From Theodoxus fluviatilis (taxonomy: Eukaryota > Mollusca > Gastropoda > Cycloneritida > Neritidae): 64,000 nucleotides of DNA. The translations under genes were made by a program, and so were the position numbers. Below are positions 1 to 30,461 of the stretch, piece after piece (the first letter of the stretch is position 1; each line of letters opens with the position of its first letter). The notes below the pieces were generated by a model. It made no database searches. It was not told where the DNA came from and saw only the letters and a program-made list of their open reading frames with translations. The stretch spans positions 241,001-305,000 of the forward strand of contig JAWQFJ010017573.1 of the NCBI GenBank assembly GCA_034096865.1. The letters run 5' to 3'.

Positions 1-458
1 GAAAGCAGATTCTGTGTTAGATTTTCAAAGAACAAGGCAACAAATCATGCACAATTTTCTTGTAGAAGGTAGTTGAACTGCACACACTAGTGTGCAAGTA
101 TAGTTTCCCCTTTCTGCCATTCTCAAACTGCTCCTTGCCATAGGTCAAGGTATGGGCAAGCTCTCCAGTTATCCTACTCAGCTCACTGTTCTAATTTTAG
201 CAGTCATATGAGGAACAACAGGCAACTCTGCCCCAAGGTCATCACTTGACTGCTGAATTTAGAAGAGTGAGACAGAGAAGGGAAACTTATGTGAGATGGA
301 GCAACTGAGCTCCACTGACGGTGATGTTGGCACCAGAATGCCAGCAAGGGGCAGAGAAGGGTGTTGTGGTGTATTACAAACCAGACAAGTTGCAGTTCTG
401 TGCAGTAGTGGGACCGTGTTTATCATTAACCTTGAGGAGTACAAGTTGACATACAGTT
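1..458. other. intronic or upstream flank of TMEM87, nothing recognised
   Basis: No exon with TMEM87 similarity and no transposon signature was found here. By position it should be the intron upstream of the first visible TMEM87 exon. The 5' two thirds of the gene (signal peptide, GOLD-like lumenal domain, first membrane segments) must lie outside the window. Confidence 0.4.
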
Positions 459-934
459 TGTACATGTTTCAGTTCTATGGAGTGATGGGGCTGGTGTATG
501 TTGGTTATGGCACAGCCTGGCTGGTGATGCTGGCCTGTCTGTGTTTCAGTTCTATGGAGTGATGGGGCTGGTGTATGTTGCCCATGGCACAGCCTGGCTG
601 GTGATGCTGGCCTGTACATGTTTCAGTTCTATGGAGTGATGGGGCTGGTGTACATTGGTTATGGCACAGCCTGGCTGGTGATGCTGGCCTGTACATGTTT
701 CAGTTCTATGGAGTGATGGGGCTGGTGTACATTGGTTATGGCACAGCCTGGCTGGTGATGCTGGCCTGTCTGTGTTTCAGTTCTATGGAGTGATGGGGCT
801 GGTGTATGTTGCCTATGGCACAGCCTGGCTGGTGATGCTGGCCTGTACATGTTTCAGTTCTATGGAGTGATGGGGCTGGTGTATGTTGGTTATGGCACAG
901 CCTGGCTGGTGATGCTGGCCTGTACATGTTTCAG

Positions 935-14527
<13,593 letters not shown>

Positions 14528-17500
14528 AAGAAAACAATCAAACGCTGTTGTGCTGTCCAGTAAGATGTGACCATTTTTCCTGTGATTGTATAAAGTTACA
14601 CTGTATTGTTAGCTTTTGCATAAACAAACAATCTGTGAGCATTGCAGTTCTGGAGACTGTCCAGAACTGTTTTATATAATTTGGAACACAACCTTAACAT
14701 AAAGTTTGCTCTTACGTATGTACTTTCAAACTTTGAAGTGGGATCGTGTTGAATCTTAGCAAATATTTCAACAGTAACATGATGGAGGATAGGATTTTTG
14801 CAAAGGTAGAAATTACAATGTATAGTTTGGTGGCCTGCACTTGAGTTGGGCACATCTGGATGTTGTGCAAGAGTTTGGTGGCAATGACTTTAGGAAGAGA
14901 AGTGGTTTTCTTTGGGACAAATTTGCATCATACACAATCACACTGGAAATGATGTGTTGGCAGCTATAGAAGTAGAAGACATTTGCCTGCCACTGATATT
15001 GTCACTTGTCATGCTGAAAGATGGGGCACTTAGAGGAGAGCTCCTCAGCAGTTGGGTGGGTTTCCCTGGATCACAGTGGAAGGCTCATCTGTGAGGACAT
15101 GCTCTGGAGACCACTGCTTCCAGTTCCAGGCAGGCAGTCTGCAGAACTGTCCAGACTACCTCCAACGGGGAAAGTGTTGTGCTGGGAAAGTGGTGGGCCC
15201 CGTGACCAGGGAATGAAGCAAGAGGTGATGGCATAAAGAGTTAAAGCCTTCCATAGAAAACTTACACTCTTTACCTTTTTGTGAACATTTTCACCCAATC
15301 TTTTCCTTATGCCCTGGTAGTGTTCGTTTGCATACGCTCACAATGATGCTCTGATTGTGTGATCGTCATTTGTTAACATCTGCAGTTAATGTTGCTTATT
15401 ATGTCTGAAACTACATTAGTTTTGTCAATCATTATCAGTGTTATCAATCACCATCATCATCATCATGATAATATGCTGTGTTCATATTTCTGGTGACATA
15501 TTTATTGTGATTTTTTTCCTTGTTTTTTGTGTGTGTGGTTGTTTTTTTGTTGTTTTTTTTTTACCTCCAGAACACACAATCGTTGTTGATTACCAGCTTC
15601 ATCTTTGAATCTGCAGAGGGTAATTTTTCTTTTGAAAGCATATTTGCCATGTTACCGTTTGTTTTTTTGCTTCTCGTAGCAGTTTTCAGTGCATTGCTGT
15701 TTTGTGAAGGAGCTCCTTGCATGGCTGGGCTCACAGCTGCCAAGCTGCTTGTTGCTGTGCTGTTGGCATCACTGCTTGTCTGAAGCCATGCTGATTCTTC
15801 CCTTGGAACGTGGCTTGTACTTCCTTGATGTGGCAGCTGCTTGAATTTCATGGGCAGGAATGCGTCTGTCCAGGTCGGCTGAATGGTTTCTTCCTTCAAG
15901 TACAGGGTGACTTTAACATTATTTATTGATGGGTGAACTTTAGTTTTGGTTGACTAATTTACGATTGAAACATTGCCTCTGCTTGTGATATGATTATGTA
16001 TAATCTGTCTTCTCATACTTCCTACAACTGCATTGAATGGCAGGGTGAACAAGTCATTGCAGGGAATGCCCCCACGTAGCCATGTTGTGGGTAAAGCAGT
16101 GCAGGAGTCTCTGAGTGCCCAGTAAGGATTGCTTGCTTGAACTTCTGGTGGTTAAGAGAATGATGTAGCTCCAAACATGGGCTAACCAAAATGGAATTGT
16201 GCATGGATGATTTTTGTACACATGCAGTTGTTATATACTCATGCTGTTGCTGTGGTTGCAGTGATGGAGAGTTTATCCAGTATTCTTGGCCTTGATGTGA
16301 AGTCACACTACATATAGTATGTGGAACTTTTCAAGCTGGTGTGAGTAATGCACTTGCATTGCAGAGGAATAATGAATGGGCTTTTTGTGGTGACTTTGTA
16401 AGAGTTCTTTCAAATCAGCGTTGAGTGTCTTTCCATATTTCAAAAGCCTGGAGAAGTCTGATGGAAAAGGTTCTTTGTCGCCAGGCAAAAAGAGTCATTG
16501 CTGAGCCAAATGTTGCCACTGCACCATTTCAAACTGAAACCTCACACAGTCATTTCAGGGCACTTCACTAACCCTGTGTCAGAGCTGGACTGTCAGTGGT
16601 GTAGGATTGGCCATGGGCAGTTTGGGTCCTCTCCTGGATGATCCCTGGTGTAGGCCGCCAACGCCCAGCAGTGATCCTCCGGCAGTGCCTGCCCAATGTT
16701 ATGCTGTACTGTAGGTGAAAGCCCAGCTCCTCTTCCCATTTGCTTGTCTGCTGACCAGTCATTTCAGTGGTTATCCCTCACAAAGTACAACTGGTGAAAC
16801 TCATAACCTTTTATTTGAATGGTTCACAACCTGAAGACTTTTGAGCACAATGTGTAAATAGATGTTCGATACAAAATACAATATTGCTCTATGGGTGAAT
16901 CCTTGTCGAAATGTACAGCGTGGACATGTATAGTGTATGCTGTATGAATGTTTCAGAGGTTTCTATGTTCATGTTGGCAAATTTTGGTGTTAGGTGTTGA
17001 TGATTATTTATTTGTTGATGTGTGTTGTAAATCTGGCAAAAGAGTGTATTTGGCCATTAGTTTTCTGCAACTCACAGCTGTTGGTGCTTGTAAATACCTC
17101 CTTAGCTCGGTGTAGTGTGGCCTACTCAAAGGACTTCGTTCATCTGCATAATACATTCTCAGATGTTGATTTTCACATCATACACAGTAGATTGGTAACA
17201 AATGGAGCCAGTTTACCTGTGCTTCGCACACACACATGCATTCAAGTTCTTGTGGCGGTGAAATACAATGTTCTCAAATGTTGCTCTCCACCTAATCAAA
17301 CCTCACTTTTTTTCCTTGATAGGTTTTTTGTTACACCATGTACCTTTGCGCTTTTCACTCACTGGTGTGACACTTTGACTTTCTAACATCCAACTGTTTT
17401 GGGAACATTTACAATAGTTTAGAGCTGAAATTATCTTCAATGAGAGAAATTGTTCTAACGAAGGAATTACTGGAAATAGGAGTATGCAGAACATTCACAA

Positions 17501-18208
17501 TGCTTACATAGGCAACTAATAATTTATTATACACATCAATGAATTGATTGAAGTTGCAACTAGTCATCTAAATTAGCTTCAGTTTATTTACATTCATTTG
17601 TGCTTCCCCATTACAAAGGAATTATTTTCTGGTTTGCTTGTAGTACATTCATTCATTGACCTTAAGAAAAAGTAGGCAGAAATGTTTATTTCTTTGCTTG
17701 TACATAGAGCTGCTGTGTTTTTCAGTTTTTTTAGTTTTTGTTTTTCTTCACTTAAAAGTTCCTAAATATTGTGTGAGTACATATGTTGTTTCTTATCAAT
17801 ACAGTCTTATTATTTTTATCCATCTTGTCAAGTGAAAATCCAAACCATGCAGCCCTCCATGCATGGTAACATTCCATTTGTTGTTCAGGCATTGATATTG
17901 ATCCTCATCATGGCATCCCTATGTATTGTTTCTGACACTTCATGATTACAAGTAGTTACTCCACATTGGCAGACGAGTGCAATTTGAATTCCCCCTGAAA
18001 TTTCAGTTCAGCTTTCCTCCCACCCCATCCCCCACCCTCACCTCCCCATCATAAAGGATGAGGATTTTTGTTCTCCAGATGCAATGAATAAAATCTCAAA
18101 TTTGATCCACTCGTATCTTCACATTGCTGCACTGTTTATTACAGTTCCCCTTAGACACAGTAGGCCTACTATAGGTGTTGCTAGCATCCTTACTACCAGT
18201 CAAGAACC
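14528..18208 (+). other. TMEM87 3' UTR and/or intergenic sequence
   Basis: No conserved exon was seen after the TMEM87 stop at 14527. The first clear AATAAA I noticed is at 18087-18092, so the 3' UTR could be up to about 3.6 kb, but an earlier non-canonical poly(A) signal is equally possible. The open frames of 60-130 codons here show no family resemblance. Confidence 0.4.
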
Positions 18209-18608
18209 CAGGGTTTCCTAGGTCTTTAAAAACCTGGAAAAGTTGTGAAATTTGTCAAATATTTTCTAGGGCCTTGACAAGTTTTAAATTTTGGGTATCA
18301 CTGAAAAGGCGTGGAAAAGTTTAGAAATTTCTGCATTATTCTAATTGGCATGCAAGTAATCGCTTCCACTCACATGGCATGCAGAGTTACTTCTCTTGAC
18401 CAGGCGAAACGTCATAGAGCTGGGGATGCAAAGCTCGCATACTGCTATCCATTCTTCTTCTTACGATGAACAGGAAAATCCAGATGCCGCTAGCAGTGCA
18501 AAACAATGGTAAATTTTCACAAAATTTTGCAAGAAAATGTCATTAAATATTTCAGAAAGTAATGGAAAAGTTTAGAAATTTGTTTCTTGTAAGTCTGCAG
18601 AAACCCTG
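18209..18608. mobile_element. 400-bp hAT-like MITE
   Basis: Inverted ends CAGGGTTTC (18209) and GAAACCCTG (ending 18608) are flanked by the direct repeat AGAACC (18203-18208 and 18609-18614). A terminal CAGGG is typical of hAT elements. Inside is AT-rich sequence with repeated 'TGGAAAAGTT(T/G)' and no coding frame. Confidence 0.7.
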
Positions 18609-18616
18609 AGAACCTG

Positions 18617-18847
18617 ACAATAAACACAATGGTACAGACAATAAACACAATGGTACAGACAATAAACACAATGGTACAGACAATAAACACAATGGTACAG
18701 ACAATAAACACAATGGTACAGACAATAAACACAATGGTACAGACAATAAACACAATGGTAAAGACAATAAACACAATGGTACAGACAATAAACACAATGG
18801 TACAGACAATAAACACAATGGTACAGACAATAAACACAATGGTACAG
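18617..18847. repeat. 21-bp minisatellite, 11 copies
   Basis: Unit ACAATAAACACAATGGTACAG, eleven near-identical copies; one carries GGTAAAG (near 18758). It starts a few bases after the MITE above. A period divisible by three gives long repetitive frames on both strands that are not genes. Confidence 0.97.
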
Positions 18848-20905
18848 ATCCAGGTCAACATTTTCTCAACTGACCTCTTGCACGTGAGCAACCGCACTCC
18901 TGGCTCCCACTTCACTTTCACTTTATCCCACTTGTTTGCAAACTGTTAGTGGACAAATCAGTCCTGAACTTCCTACTGAAGTGTCTGAAGCTTTAATGCC
19001 CAGTGCGTCACTCATCTATTGTAATGGACTGCTCAGGGTCTGCTTAGTTCTCTGCTTTTCTCACAAATTTTGAGTAACCTAGCCAAGTTGTAGAATTTTC
19101 GTCTGCAGTTGAATGTAGAGGGTTTCATGTTTTCATGGAGATGTGAGGCTTGCATTTTGGATGTACTAGTCACTGACATGGTGCACATGCTAGCAGTGCA
19201 ACATCCCAGCTCCAGTGCTGAATCTTGCCTTCCAATTACAAGAGTTCCGACTCCTTATGCAGGGGTGAAGACCCAGCCTTGCCAGTTCTACCAACGGCTC
19301 TGACCAGTTTTCAACAGCTGCGCCAGTTGGGAAGCATATTCTTGTTCTCTGCCTGAAGGATGTCCACAATTTAGGGGAAAAACTTGTTTATCATTTGCTA
19401 AAGTTGGTGTGCAGAGTTTGGAACATCACTTAAAGCCGTTTTGCCTTCCTCTGTAAACACAGATGTCTGTGAGGCAGATGGTGCATGAGGTTCACAGCGT
19501 GATATTCATGGATATCAGTGAAGGATGTTGATGCAGTGAAAAGGATTGGCAGTCTTTACAGAATTTATAACATTGATGATATTGTGCTGAACACATTGTG
19601 ATCTCTAATGTGACAAGTAGAATGAGCCGTTGTACATGCAGTTCTCTCCCCTGCAACTGTTAGGGTGCATGGTATCTTCGGATTAATGGTATCTTCGAAT
19701 TTCTTGCAAGGAGGAATGAGATGGACTTGTGGAGTACAGGGAAAACACAGCCATTGACTGATATTTTTGAAAATGCACATCTCATGGGTGTACTTTTCAT
19801 CTGGATTCTGAAAAGGTCTAGGGAAACCCCTCTTGGGATTTCTACTTCAATCCTAAAGCCTTCAGATTTATCACTGAAACTTGCAGTAATTGTGGAGTAG
19901 AGTGCTGGATGTACTGCTAACAGAGACACTGATCAATAAGCTTGTTCCTTTTTTTTATTTCCTTCAAATGAGTAAGCTTCTATTAACATCCACCGACTAT
20001 ACATTTAATAATGTATGCCTATTAATTTTGTGCAACTCGTACACATGAAGTGATCAGCTACATGAGTTGGTATCGTTGCTACTGTTGTGCAAAAGATGTT
20101 GTGCTTGTTGTGGCTGCCCTATGCTCGGTGAAGGGAGGGGGGAAATTGCATGCTCATGCTACACTGTATGTAGATCTATGTATGGATCTGACTTCTCCTT
20201 CTGGTAAACATCTGTATGGTTGTTCTTGTGGAATAAAAATTTTCACTTTGAAAAAAAATCTGCGGGTAACATTTTTTAAAGATTTTAAAAGAAAACCCAC
20301 AAAGTTGTCCCTTATAATGTCAAATGGCTTTAATCATCAAATCAAAAGGTTTGGTTAAAAACATTGAAAATAGGCATGTATGCACTGTTGAGAAAGCAAT
20401 GAAACGAAAAAGGCTACTGAAAATCCCAAAAGTGGCAACATTAGCCAGAAAAAAGGAAAAGAAAAGATGACCTTCAAATTACAGATGTATATGATACTAT
20501 ACATAAAATTTAACATTACAGCCCTTGGTTGCCAGTCATTGAGTCACTGCAGCTGAAACACACACCCACAGGATGACAAGTTAGTGTGTTCTAGAAAGCA
20601 CACTGGATTATCAACAAGCTCATTAATACTTGACAACTGCATGCAGGATGCCAAAGATTCACATAGGGGAAGCTTTTCCCCTACAGTTCAGAGAACTCCT
20701 TTCACCATGTACCATCAAATGAGAAAGAATGTAATGGTGATGGGGTTGATCCAGTTCTCCAAAGCCATCATCAGCCCACTTGCATGTGGAAATGCTGGTA
20801 GTCTATACACCCTTTAGAGCACCAGGGGCTTGACTTGATCACCCCAAATCTACCAATGGTGGGCTGCTCATGGCATTGCAAAGCATATAAACTCCATTGC
20901 TGCTT
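18848..20905. other. intergenic, nothing recognised
   Basis: No conserved coding exon, RNA gene or transposon ends could be recognised. A few homopolymer stretches (A/T) and one AATAAA near 20231 are the only notable points. Confidence 0.35.
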
Positions 20906-20909
20906 CAAT

Positions 20910-21640
20910 GTACATAGGGCGTTCCAAAAGCTCTGGGCCTGATGTGCTTATGTGCTTGTCTATGCGGTAGCAGGAAAAAGCATTCACTTTTCAACATGGT
21001 CACCATCAAATGCAACACACTTTTCATATGGCTCACACAACTGATCAATACCTTTCAAACAGTCTATTGTGGCCATCTTTAGGTCTGTATTGAGAGAAGA
21101 TTGCTTGCCCTTCAGAGGACACGCCAAATTCTGAAATGGGGAGTCCTGGGGGACCAGGTCTGGGAAAAAGCCAGGTTGGAAAGCTCCTTGCATCCACCAC
21201 GATCACGGTGGCAGCCTGGGACAGCCAACCCATGAGCTGCAGCATTCTCATGAAAAATCAAAATGGCATTCCACATTTCCATGCCTTTTTCATTGATTGA
21301 ACTGGGCAGCTGCTTCGGCAAATCACCATAGTAGGTGTCTATCATTGTTACAGTTTGCAGCACAGTCTATTAGCCCACACAGTTAAAGAAAATTGTGTGA
21401 TTATCTTGCTGGCACTGAGCTGCACTTTGAACTTTTGGACTCGGGTGAATTCTCAAGTTTCCATGGTTTGGATGATTCCTTTGTTCTCAGGTCATAATGG
21501 TGCATCTGCATGTCATCCTCTGTTATTAGTTGCTGCTGGAATTCATCCCCGTCCACCTGCATCAGCTGGACATTTTCGTCTGAACAAGAGACCCAGTTTC
21601 ACTTATCTCCATTCTTGGCATCCAACGCACACAAGCCACT
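20910..21640 (-). pseudogene. mariner-like transposase pseudogene
   Basis: Read on the minus strand, fragments of a mariner-type DDE transposase appear in the correct order but in different frames. Near 21510-21420 is MHHYDLRTKESSKPWK, followed by a segment like the family's KFK..PSAGK. Near 21260 is IFHENAAAHG, corresponding to the catalytic HDNA.PH block. Near 21160 is FPDLVPQDSPFQ, corresponding to the SPDLAPSDYHLF block. The C-terminus CVAFDGDHVEK stops at 20984. Beyond it, TACATAGGGCGTTCC (20911-20925) looks like a mariner inverted-repeat end with a TA target. Several frameshifts and stops make it inactive. Confidence 0.8.
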
Positions 21641-21835
21641 GACCTATGCTAACATTCATGAATGATTCAATCCACAGTGGCCATTAGAATTTTTGTTATC
21701 TGATGCAGCACACTGTTACAGCAACTACTGGAATAGTTTTTGTGTGTGGTGAAAAAGGCAGCTGACCCATCTTTCAGATCTAAATACCAACTCTCACCTC
21801 ACATTCCCAGTCACCCTGGGATTCCCTTCTTCAGT

Positions 21836-22262
21836 ACCTCCACCCCACCCCCCTCCTTCAGTGCCCCCATCCCATCCCCACCCCCCTCTTTCAGTTCCCC
21901 CATCCCTACCCCCTCCTTCAATACCCCATCCCCACTCCACCACTCTCCTTCAGTGCCCCCATCCCCACTCCACCACTCTCTTTCAGTGCCCCCATACCCA
22001 CTCCACCCCCCCTCCTTCAGTACCCCCATTCCCATTCCACCTCCTCCCTTCAGTGCCCCCATACCCACTCCACCACCCTCCTTCAGTGCCCCCACCCCAC
22101 CCCCTCCTTCAGTACCCCCATCCCCACTCCCACCCCCCTCCCCTCCCCCTCCTTCAGTACCCCCCATACCCATTCCACCCCCCTCCTTCAATGCCCCCAT
22201 CCCCACTCCCACCCCCCTCCTTCAGTAACCCCCATACCCACTCCACCCAACCCCCTTCAGTC
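21836..22262. repeat. pyrimidine-rich minisatellite (CCCC/CTCC/TTCAGT units)
   Basis: Imperfect tandem units of ~30-36 bp of the form CCCCCTCCTTCAGTGCCCCCATCCC. Nearly all bases on the + strand are pyrimidines apart from AG and A in each unit. Pro/Ser-rich frames are artefacts. The C-rich strand could form i-motif or triplex structures and its complement G-quadruplexes. Confidence 0.9.
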
Positions 22263-22632
22263 CCACTCGGCTATAAAAACAGAAGTGGTTCAAGAGCATG
22301 GTGCAAAGGTAGAGAGGTATCAAGGGCAATTAAAGACCACATGGTGTGTGGAGGGTTAAAGAATCCCACATTTTGTTTTTGAAATGTAGTTTTGGATAAA
22401 GGACTACATTCAAAACATGAGACACAGGATTATGTTCACCTCCCATTCACACCTTGTGGCTTGCTATCACCCTTGCAGCAGTACAACTTTGCATTGGGTT
22501 GCACTACGGAGGACATTCATCCACATCCAACAGCAGATTGATACAATGTCCATTCCATGTGCTCTTTCCTCTCAGTGCTACATACCATGTTGGACCCTCG
22601 ACCATTATAACTCTTTGCAACTGTCTTGACAT

Positions 22633-26299
<3,667 letters not shown>

Positions 26300-26465
26300 C
26301 TTGTTCCAATGTTTTCGAGTCGACGATGAGCGAAAGCAACAGAGCACGCGGTAGTAATACGCCAATTCATTGAGAGTTGTCTCCTCCTGCTGAAGAGTTG
26401 CACGAAGTTGCATCATAGTGCCCTCCCCTTTTCTCGCTTGCGCACGCTCTTACTGTTTGCCGTGC

Positions 26466-27107
26466 GTTCAAGACGACCTACCGGTAGCCTACCGGTAGCC
26501 GAGCAACCAATGTGCACTCTTGAACGACTCGTTATGACCGAACGGTAGCCAATATGGCTTCCGCGATGCCTTCTCGTCGTCGCGGATTGCGCTTCTCAAC
26601 CAAATGAGTAAACCAGGAGCTGCAGACTGCTCGTTCCTTGTGGAAGCTGATGAAATACGTTAAGCTGTAGCTGAGCATGAATGCTCGGCATCGCTCGAAT
26701 AGAAATGTATGTCAAAACGACAGTGCTAACTTGGTGTAAGCAAGAATATTTCGATGCTCACTTCAAGGGAGATTACACAACAAACAAAGGGCTAATGTAA
26801 GATATAAGAGTTGCTTCCCTTAAAATTGTTTCGCTATCTGTCGTGGAAATGTTTGCTCACATCTTGCCCGTTAATTATTTCAGAGCAGTTATTCTTTAAA
26901 AAAAAGAAAAGTACAATATCAGCCTAACTTTTCATGTAATGTCTCGCATAGGCTGGGTAATAATCACAGGTCGAAATGCGTGCTCAGCGCATATTTGTGA
27001 TGACGACTTTCTTCCTTTCCCCGAAGGCAGGTCGATACCGGTAGCCGTACCGAGTCGTTCAAGAGACGAACGGTATCAACCGGTACGTACCGGTAGGCCT
27101 CTTGAAC
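26466..27107. mobile_element. inverted-repeat (MITE-like) element upstream of TRMT61A
   Basis: Left arm (26466-~26555: GTTCAAGA, CCTACCGGTA blocks, TCTTGAACGACTCG) and right arm (~27018-27107) are inverted copies of each other over roughly 90 bp with mismatches; each contains several CCGGTA motifs. It ends 167 bp upstream of the TRMT61A start codon, so it lies in or near the promoter. No coding frame. Confidence 0.65.
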
Positions 27108-27951
27108 AGGCCCCTGGTTTCCACGCAACCATTGCTTTCACTTCGATGTGGACACTGTGCATATAATTTTGCTTTGTTCAATAGCTGTGCCTTTTGTGTT
27201 GTTTTTAATAGCATAATGCTGTGATGTTGAGATGGTTACTAGATTGCGAAACCAATTTTTGGTTGTTGGTTGGTGTTGTACGGCCTATTAGTATTACTAT
27301 TCTATCTATCTATCTATCATTTCTATGGCGTTGCTTCGCGAACGAAGATGAGTCGACGCTGCTGTTCACGTCCACCGCAGACACGTTGGTGGCTGTAGAG
27401 GGCGATGCAGGACCGGCAAGCCCGACCACAGCGGCCGCAGGGGAATATCCGACCAGGGTCTAACATGACGCCCTCTCGGTTTTTTATCCTCTGGCGCTTC
27501 TCCTTCAGTGTGTCCCTGCGGGAGCTCTCCAACACTGCCGTGGCTTCATTGATGGTGTTGCGCCAGGCATCTCTGTCAGCAGCGACAGAGGTCCACTGTC
27601 GGGGATCGATGTTGCAGGAGATGTGGGTTTTCTTGAGAGAGTCTTTGTATCTCTTTTTCGGGCTCCCTTTGTCACGTCGACCGGTGGAAAGCTCACCAAA
27701 TTGTGCTACTTTGGGCAGACGGTGGTTTTCCATTCTGGAAACATCGCCTGCCCAGCGCAGCTGAGATCTCAAAAGCATGGTCTCTATGCTGGTGAGTTGA
27801 GACCGTTCCAAAACTTCCACATTTGTGATGTAGTCGCTCCAGTGTATCTCCAGGATCGTACGAATACAGCGTTGGTGGAAGCGTTCCAAGAGCCTCAGAT
27901 GTCGGTGGTACAGGACCCAGGATTCTGAGTCATACAGGAGTGTGGTAAGGA

Positions 27952-30461
27952 TGTCGCAAGATTGCGCAAGGAGTGAAAGGGAAAGAATAAAGAATCCAAA
28001 ATTGTTCAATTGTCTTTGACTGGTACGTTAAGGACGGACGCTAGGCGTTATTTTTAGTAACTTGGGTCAGAGGGCACGGCCGGTTACTACCCACCTGGAA
28101 GATGGGAGGGGGTTTTCACTATGAACAGGGGGATGGATCGAATGTTCTTTTCCTAAGGTCACGGATTGAGGCCGTGGACTTTGTCCTCGCACGTGTCTGT
28201 TCGCGTGCTATGACCTCGTGATTGGAAAATTACGAGTGATTTCATTGGCTAATGAGATCGAGGACGCTGACCGTTAAGCGTTTTGGCGCCTTGGAGCTTC
28301 ACTTCACCGCTTACTGTCTGAGTGAGCAGATGTGTCGTTAGCGCGCTCCGCTAATAGACACGCATGCAGGCATGCCGCCTGATGCGTGGGCTAGCACCTA
28401 GTCGCTTGGGCACCATTGCGAGGGTGACGACCGTCGTTTTCAAGAATCTGCATGAGGTATGTTGGTTAGTTGTAAATTAATTGGAATTAATTGGGAGAGG
28501 GGGAATCGCCATGATGTTGACCCGTTGAATGGGAGTTGGGCGGGAAAAAAACTTATCTCTTGTTTCGCCATCGAGTTGCTCTGTGAAAAGTATGGGAAAG
28601 GGGATTGCGCCACTCTATATTAACGGGAAAAGGGTAAAAACAAATGGGGTTCTCTAAATAACGCCACGTGGGCGTGTTTTTCGTCATTTCTCGATTCTGG
28701 GTCGTGCCGCGGAATGAATGACGAGTGGATGTAGGCCGACTGTGGTTACCGTGTGTGACACATGCCTTTATTCTCTTCCAGATTCGATTCTTCAATTCTT
28801 CGATTCTTCAATTCTTTGATTCCAGTTCTTCTATTCCTTGTTCTTTGACTAGTTCAGTCATTGCTTGGAAGGCCTAAGGGGCTAGTTGTTTGTCAGTAAT
28901 TCCATGATTATCACGTCTAAGGGAGTGATAGGAATTGGGGAGGACCAGTAGTAGTTGCTATCCTCCTAACGTATCTGTATTGTCTTCTGGGAAGCAAACG
29001 AGTACGGGATACGGGGTGTTGGACGTATGAACTTTGTGTCGCTGAGCATAAGTTGCTGTGTCAGGACTCAAGTGTTAAAATTAATAGATGCTACGGAGCA
29101 GTCTATGATTTCTCTAGTGTGCCCTGTAAGAGAAACTGTCCTCACCTATACGCGTTGACTGACGCGCGTACACGCTGGGCGTGTGGATTGCGGGAGGCTA
29201 GCGCCTATGACCGCTGATAGAGGTCAGGAATGTCAGGAGAGGTCAAGGTTAGTTGATAGACGCTCTGCCTGTAGTACATTGCCTCGCTTTCTTTTGTAAT
29301 GCACCGTGTTGTGCGACTAGTGTGACTCGCCAGAGTAGTCACGGGTCTAGTGAGTAAAGCTTTTGTCTATGGGTTGGGGTAGGCAGGCTATCCCTGGGCC
29401 AAGTTGCTACCGCCATCGCCTGACATCTGCTGTTCGTCTGCTGGGGAATCCTCGAGTCGCTGGAGTGACTCGACCTACTGGGAACTACCTGCTGGAGGAA
29501 CCCGGGTGCCTGGGGCTACCTATTGACGAGGGAGTGAGAGGACTGTCTCGCTCGGATTACCAGAGACGCTGCCGAGACCAGGAGGCCTGGGGTCGGAACC
29601 TCACGCGCTCCCACGACTGAGGACGCAGAGGGTTGGCTGAATCGGATTTATGTGTGTGTCTTCTTGTGCGAAGAGAGACGACTTTGGTAAGCATTGGCTT
29701 TTCTATAAATCTTTACCCGTCGAGGTCGACAGCTGAACTCTTGATGAACTGTGATCCCAGTGTTGCTGAAGTGCTTATCAGTAAGTGGTAGTCAAACCAA
29801 TCTGGACAGTAAGAGAGACGCTATCCACGAAGCCTGAGCAGAAGGTCTATTGAAAGACGCTATCCCCCTACCTTGCTGCAAGAGGGTACGATTGGAGTTT
29901 TTTGAACCACTGCATGTTGAACTAATTCTTGTCTAGAGAATTGAGTTGTACTGATTGTCATTTCACCCTTCTTTCTGCCGTTATCGTGTTAACGGAGGGA
30001 GGACGCCTTTTTCAGTCACTGTAAGAGTGAATTCATTCACAAGCAGGGCAGCTCGCTGCCGTTGTATGCTAATTATGGCTCGGAGCCCAGGTCAATCTCA
30101 GCGGCTGCTGTGATTGGCCGAGCCCGAGCCGCTTTCCTAGAAGCCGGTAGAACCACGCCCGCTCGCCTGGAGCGAGGCAGTGTTTACGTTGGGCACGTGT
30201 GAGGTCGGAGTGTGTTATTGTTTTTGGGGTGGCCATTTTTGGGGTGGGCTTTTCTTTTAATTGTTATCATTGATTAAACTTATTGTTGAAACTGACTATA
30301 CTCCTCAGTTGTCTATTTTTGTTGTTGTTTCTCCCCTTTTTATGCTATTTATAGTTGCAGAAACATGGTGACTGGGTTTTGCATGAAAACCCGTGGATAG
30401 TAGTCTATAATAGTCAGCAGTAAAAGATTATTTATATTGACACACCACAACTCACGTCACA
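27952..30461. mobile_element. 2.5-kb insertion with TG...CA ends, probable solo LTR
   Basis: The LINE frame breaks between YRAVVL and TTLLYDSESW. The inserted block starts TGTCGCAAG and ends ACGTCACA, and is flanked by AAGGA at 27947-27951 and 30462-30466. Removing block plus one AAGGA restores the LINE reading. TG...CA ends with a 5-bp duplication are the signature of LTR-retroelement integration, and no second LTR or gag/pol frame is present. The length (2510 bp) is large for a solo LTR, so internal sequence could also be included. Short frames inside (for example 29363-29620) show no family resemblance. Confidence 0.75.

Noticed and set aside
29363..29620. 85-codon frame inside the 2.5-kb LTR-like insertion
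   Set aside because: No family resemblance, and length is within chance for this composition.
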